Assembly: GCA_002390205.1 (NCBI GenBank)
Contig: DGOV01000034.1
Span: 37,069-54,745, forward strand
Source: Proteobacteria bacterium UBA4457
GTDB lineage: Bacteria; Pseudomonadota; Gammaproteobacteria; Ga0077536
Direction of reading: 5' to 3'
Length of the DNA: 17,677 nucleotides
The notes below the pieces were generated by a model. That model had not been told where the DNA came from. It saw nothing but the letters and a program-made list of their open reading frames with translations, and did not search any database. Below, piece by piece: positions 16,252 through 17,677 of the stretch (its first letter is position 1; each line of letters begins with the position of its first letter). The position numbers and the translations under genes are program-made.

Positions 16252-16937
16252 TAATCAACTTCTAACGCCATACACAGATATGCCATATAAGCTTCGCACT
16301 CTTGATAGTTCTCAATCAAGTAATCAATAAAGCCCGAACCTAAAATCAGCTCATGAGAGAAATTTTTATGGGCGATAAAATCTTTCCTCTTTAAATCTTT
16401 CATTAAGGGATGCTCTTTCACAAAGCCTCTGGGGGGACGAATCAAAGTTGCACCGATCAGAGACCACTGGTGGCAGAACGGCTCATCAGACATCAACGCA
16501 CTCCAAGAGCGCGGGTTGTCGACAATAAATTCTCTTATTTTATTTAGAAACAGGCTTTCAGGCCTCCATATTCCTGTCCCTATAAAGCAATTCCCCGGCT
16601 CAATATGAAGATAGAATCCCGGTGCATGAACATCTTTTCCTAACTCGTGTCTAAACTGAATACCAATGTTTGTTTTGTAGGGGGTTTTATCCTTTGCAAA
16701 ACGTGTGTCACGGTAAACTCGCATCAACGAGCCTCCCACCTTCTTGGGGATTGCCACGAAATGAGGTGATAGTTTCTCAGCTATCTCGGGACCGATGTGT
16801 TCGATCAACGATAATGCCGGTGTTCTTATACTGTCCTCATATCGTTGTTTATTTGCGTTGAACCACTCTCTATTATTATTTTTTTGCAACTGCCTTAAGA
16901 ACGGAAAACAAGTCTTAGGAAATCCCTGGAAAGCCAT
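16248..16937 (-). CDS. DUF2461 family protein (TIGR02453-like)
   Basis: A 229-residue protein of the DUF2461/TIGR02453 family, widespread in bacteria and present in fungi, with no established activity. Family blocks are FPFLRQLQKNNNREWFNANK (11-30), SLMRVYRDTRFAKDKTPYKTN (70-90) and APGFYLHIEPGNCFIGTGIW (about 104-123). KRKDFIAHKNF lies toward the C-terminus. There are no membrane segments or signal peptide. Start ATG 16937 is well supported by a full AGGAGG (complement of 16948-16953) 10 bases upstream. It is transcribed leftward after the FAD-linked oxidase, with 52 bases between them, so the two may share a transcript. It converges on the SurE gene with an overlap of 4 bases including both stops. 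Confidence 0.93.
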   Translation of the reverse strand: MAFQGFPKTCFPFLRQLQKNNNREWFNANKQRYEDSIRTPALSLIEHIGPEIAEKLSPHFVAIPKKVGGSLMRVYRDTRFAKDKTPYKTNIGIQFRHELGKDVHAPGFYLHIEPGNCFIGTGIWRPESLFLNKIREFIVDNPRSWSALMSDEPFCHQWSLIGATLIRPPRGFVKEHPLMKDLKRKDFIAHKNFSHELILGSGFIDYLIENYQECEAYMAYLCMALEVDY

Positions 16938-16989
16938 ATTAGAAACACCTCCTAAAATAAATTACTTATCGACACTCCCTTGGGAGCTA

Positions 16990-17677
16990 CTACCTTAAGC
17001 CAAGTGCCCCAGGATTCATTCGCCCCTCTGGATCTAATACTTTCTTTAGACTCTCTAGTAGACTCTTTAGCGGGTCATTGTCGATCAGTTCTTGATAAGG
17101 GTAGTACTTGCCCAACTGTAAGTGGCAGCAACCGTTTTGATCATACAGATCACGCAATCCATCTCGCAACTTTAACGCAACTTTTCTCTTTTCCTCGTCA
17201 GCAGGTATCGATTTCCATTTCTCTGCGAATTCGTCTTCTATCAAACTGAGGCGAAAATTACCAAGTTCATCATGCCAATAGATACTTGGCTCGATGACGA
17301 ACTCAGTCCCTGCAAAGCAAGTTAAATAAGAACTATGAATATTGTACTTATCCATTAGTGCTTTGTTTTCTTCAAAGTAAGCTTCGGTCGCCGTTCCCAT
17401 CGCTACAGCTTTAGATAGAGGCATAAACCCATGAACAGGTAGCCAAATTTCGCCATCGGAACCGAGCAATACTGTTCTTACTCCGCCGAAAGGATGTGCG
17501 CGGAAGACAGTCGGTAAACTATTGTCAATTTCGGTCCCTTGATGCTCGACGCAGATCTCTCTAGCGGTTTCTAAAGCTTTGTAGGCCACATCCTTATCAT
17601 AGCTATCAAAAGTCATATGAAGCGAATATTTCACTTTTCTAAGAAATGTTTTCCCGCTAGCCGCTACTTTAAACGAC
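16990..17677 (-). CDS. FAD-linked oxidase, C-terminal part (5' end beyond window)
   Basis: This is the C-terminal ~229 residues of a flavoprotein with an FAD-linked oxidase C-terminal domain (PF02913-like), as in vanillyl-alcohol oxidase/p-cresol methylhydroxylase and glycolate or D-lactate dehydrogenases. The end of the protein reads LKKVLDPEGRMNPGALGLR, the usual closing motif of this group. IWLPVHGFMPLSKA in the middle fits the substrate-domain strand. The FAD-binding PCMH domain that should precede it is outside the window. The frame stays open to base 17677, so the GTG at 17634 is an internal codon and not the start. No haem motif is visible here. It is followed by the DUF2461 gene on the same strand. 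A phenolic or 2-hydroxy-acid substrate is possible but cannot be decided from this half. Confidence 0.8.
   Translation of the reverse strand, partial: SFKVAASGKTFLRKVKYSLHMTFDSYDKDVAYKALETAREICVEHQGTEIDNSLPTVFRAHPFGGVRTVLLGSDGEIWLPVHGFMPLSKAVAMGTATEAYFEENKALMDKYNIHSSYLTCFAGTEFVIEPSIYWHDELGNFRLSLIEDEFAEKWKSIPADEEKRKVALKLRDGLRDLYDQNGCCHLQLGKYYPYQELIDNDPLKSLLESLKKVLDPEGRMNPGALGLR

Noticed and set aside
16975..16986. CTCCC-TT-GGGAG palindrome after the FAD-linked oxidase stop
   Set aside because: The stem is only 5 bp with a 2-base loop and no T-run follows; too weak to call a terminator.
1..17677. CRISPR arrays, tRNA/rRNA genes, insertion sequences, phage or toxin-antitoxin modules
   Set aside because: No regularly spaced repeats, cloverleaf-like segments, transposase or integrase motifs, or small paired toxin genes were seen on either strand.

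Overview
The window looks like chromosomal DNA from a free-living, probably marine, gammaproteobacterium. This rests on gene content (EttA, SelO/YdiU, a PQQ/haem alcohol dehydrogenase, two-piece MaoC hydratases, a luciferase-like oxidoreductase) and on a moderate, slightly AT-rich base composition. The genus cannot be fixed from what is visible. I see no RNA genes, insertion sequences, phage genes, CRISPR arrays or replication origin. Genes are densely packed and base composition looks even throughout, so nothing marks a foreign island. Both ends cut through genes.

Left part (1-4700). The C-terminal end of a DUF1015 protein is followed by a molybdopterin oxidoreductase with one [4Fe-4S] centre. 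Facing it is ettA, an ABC-F translation factor. Centre-left (4600-9870). A periplasmic PQQ quinohaemoprotein dehydrogenase is read leftward, separated from ettA by a perfect 12-bp-stem hairpin. An AT-rich divergent intergenic region leads rightward to selO and then to an uncharacterised lipoprotein.

Centre (9867-12236, minus strand). A compact operon holds an SDR dehydrogenase, a MaoC N-type subunit, a MaoC C-type hydratase and a seven-helix membrane protein of unknown function. The stop/start junctions are nearly fused. The first three genes look like a hydroxyacyl-CoA or related beta-oxidation/fatty-acid module. The membrane protein is translationally coupled to them.

Right part (12392-17677). 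Rightward genes are an alpha/beta-hydrolase carboxylesterase with a good sigma70-like promoter, an LLM-class flavin oxidoreductase, a cytoplasmic DsbA/FrnE-type thiol oxidoreductase overlapping a stand-alone MEKHLA (PAS-like) protein, and a divergent SurE-type phosphatase. Two leftward genes close the window: a DUF2461 protein and the C-terminal part of an FAD-linked oxidase.

The theme is dense, diverse redox enzymology (Mo, PQQ/haem, flavin, NAD, thiol), typical of a bacterium that oxidises many small organic compounds. I did not find a clear new defence, mobile or biosynthetic system. The best leads are the coupled DsbA/MEKHLA pair, the membrane protein locked to the split MaoC operon, and two oxidoreductases lacking residues usual for their families.
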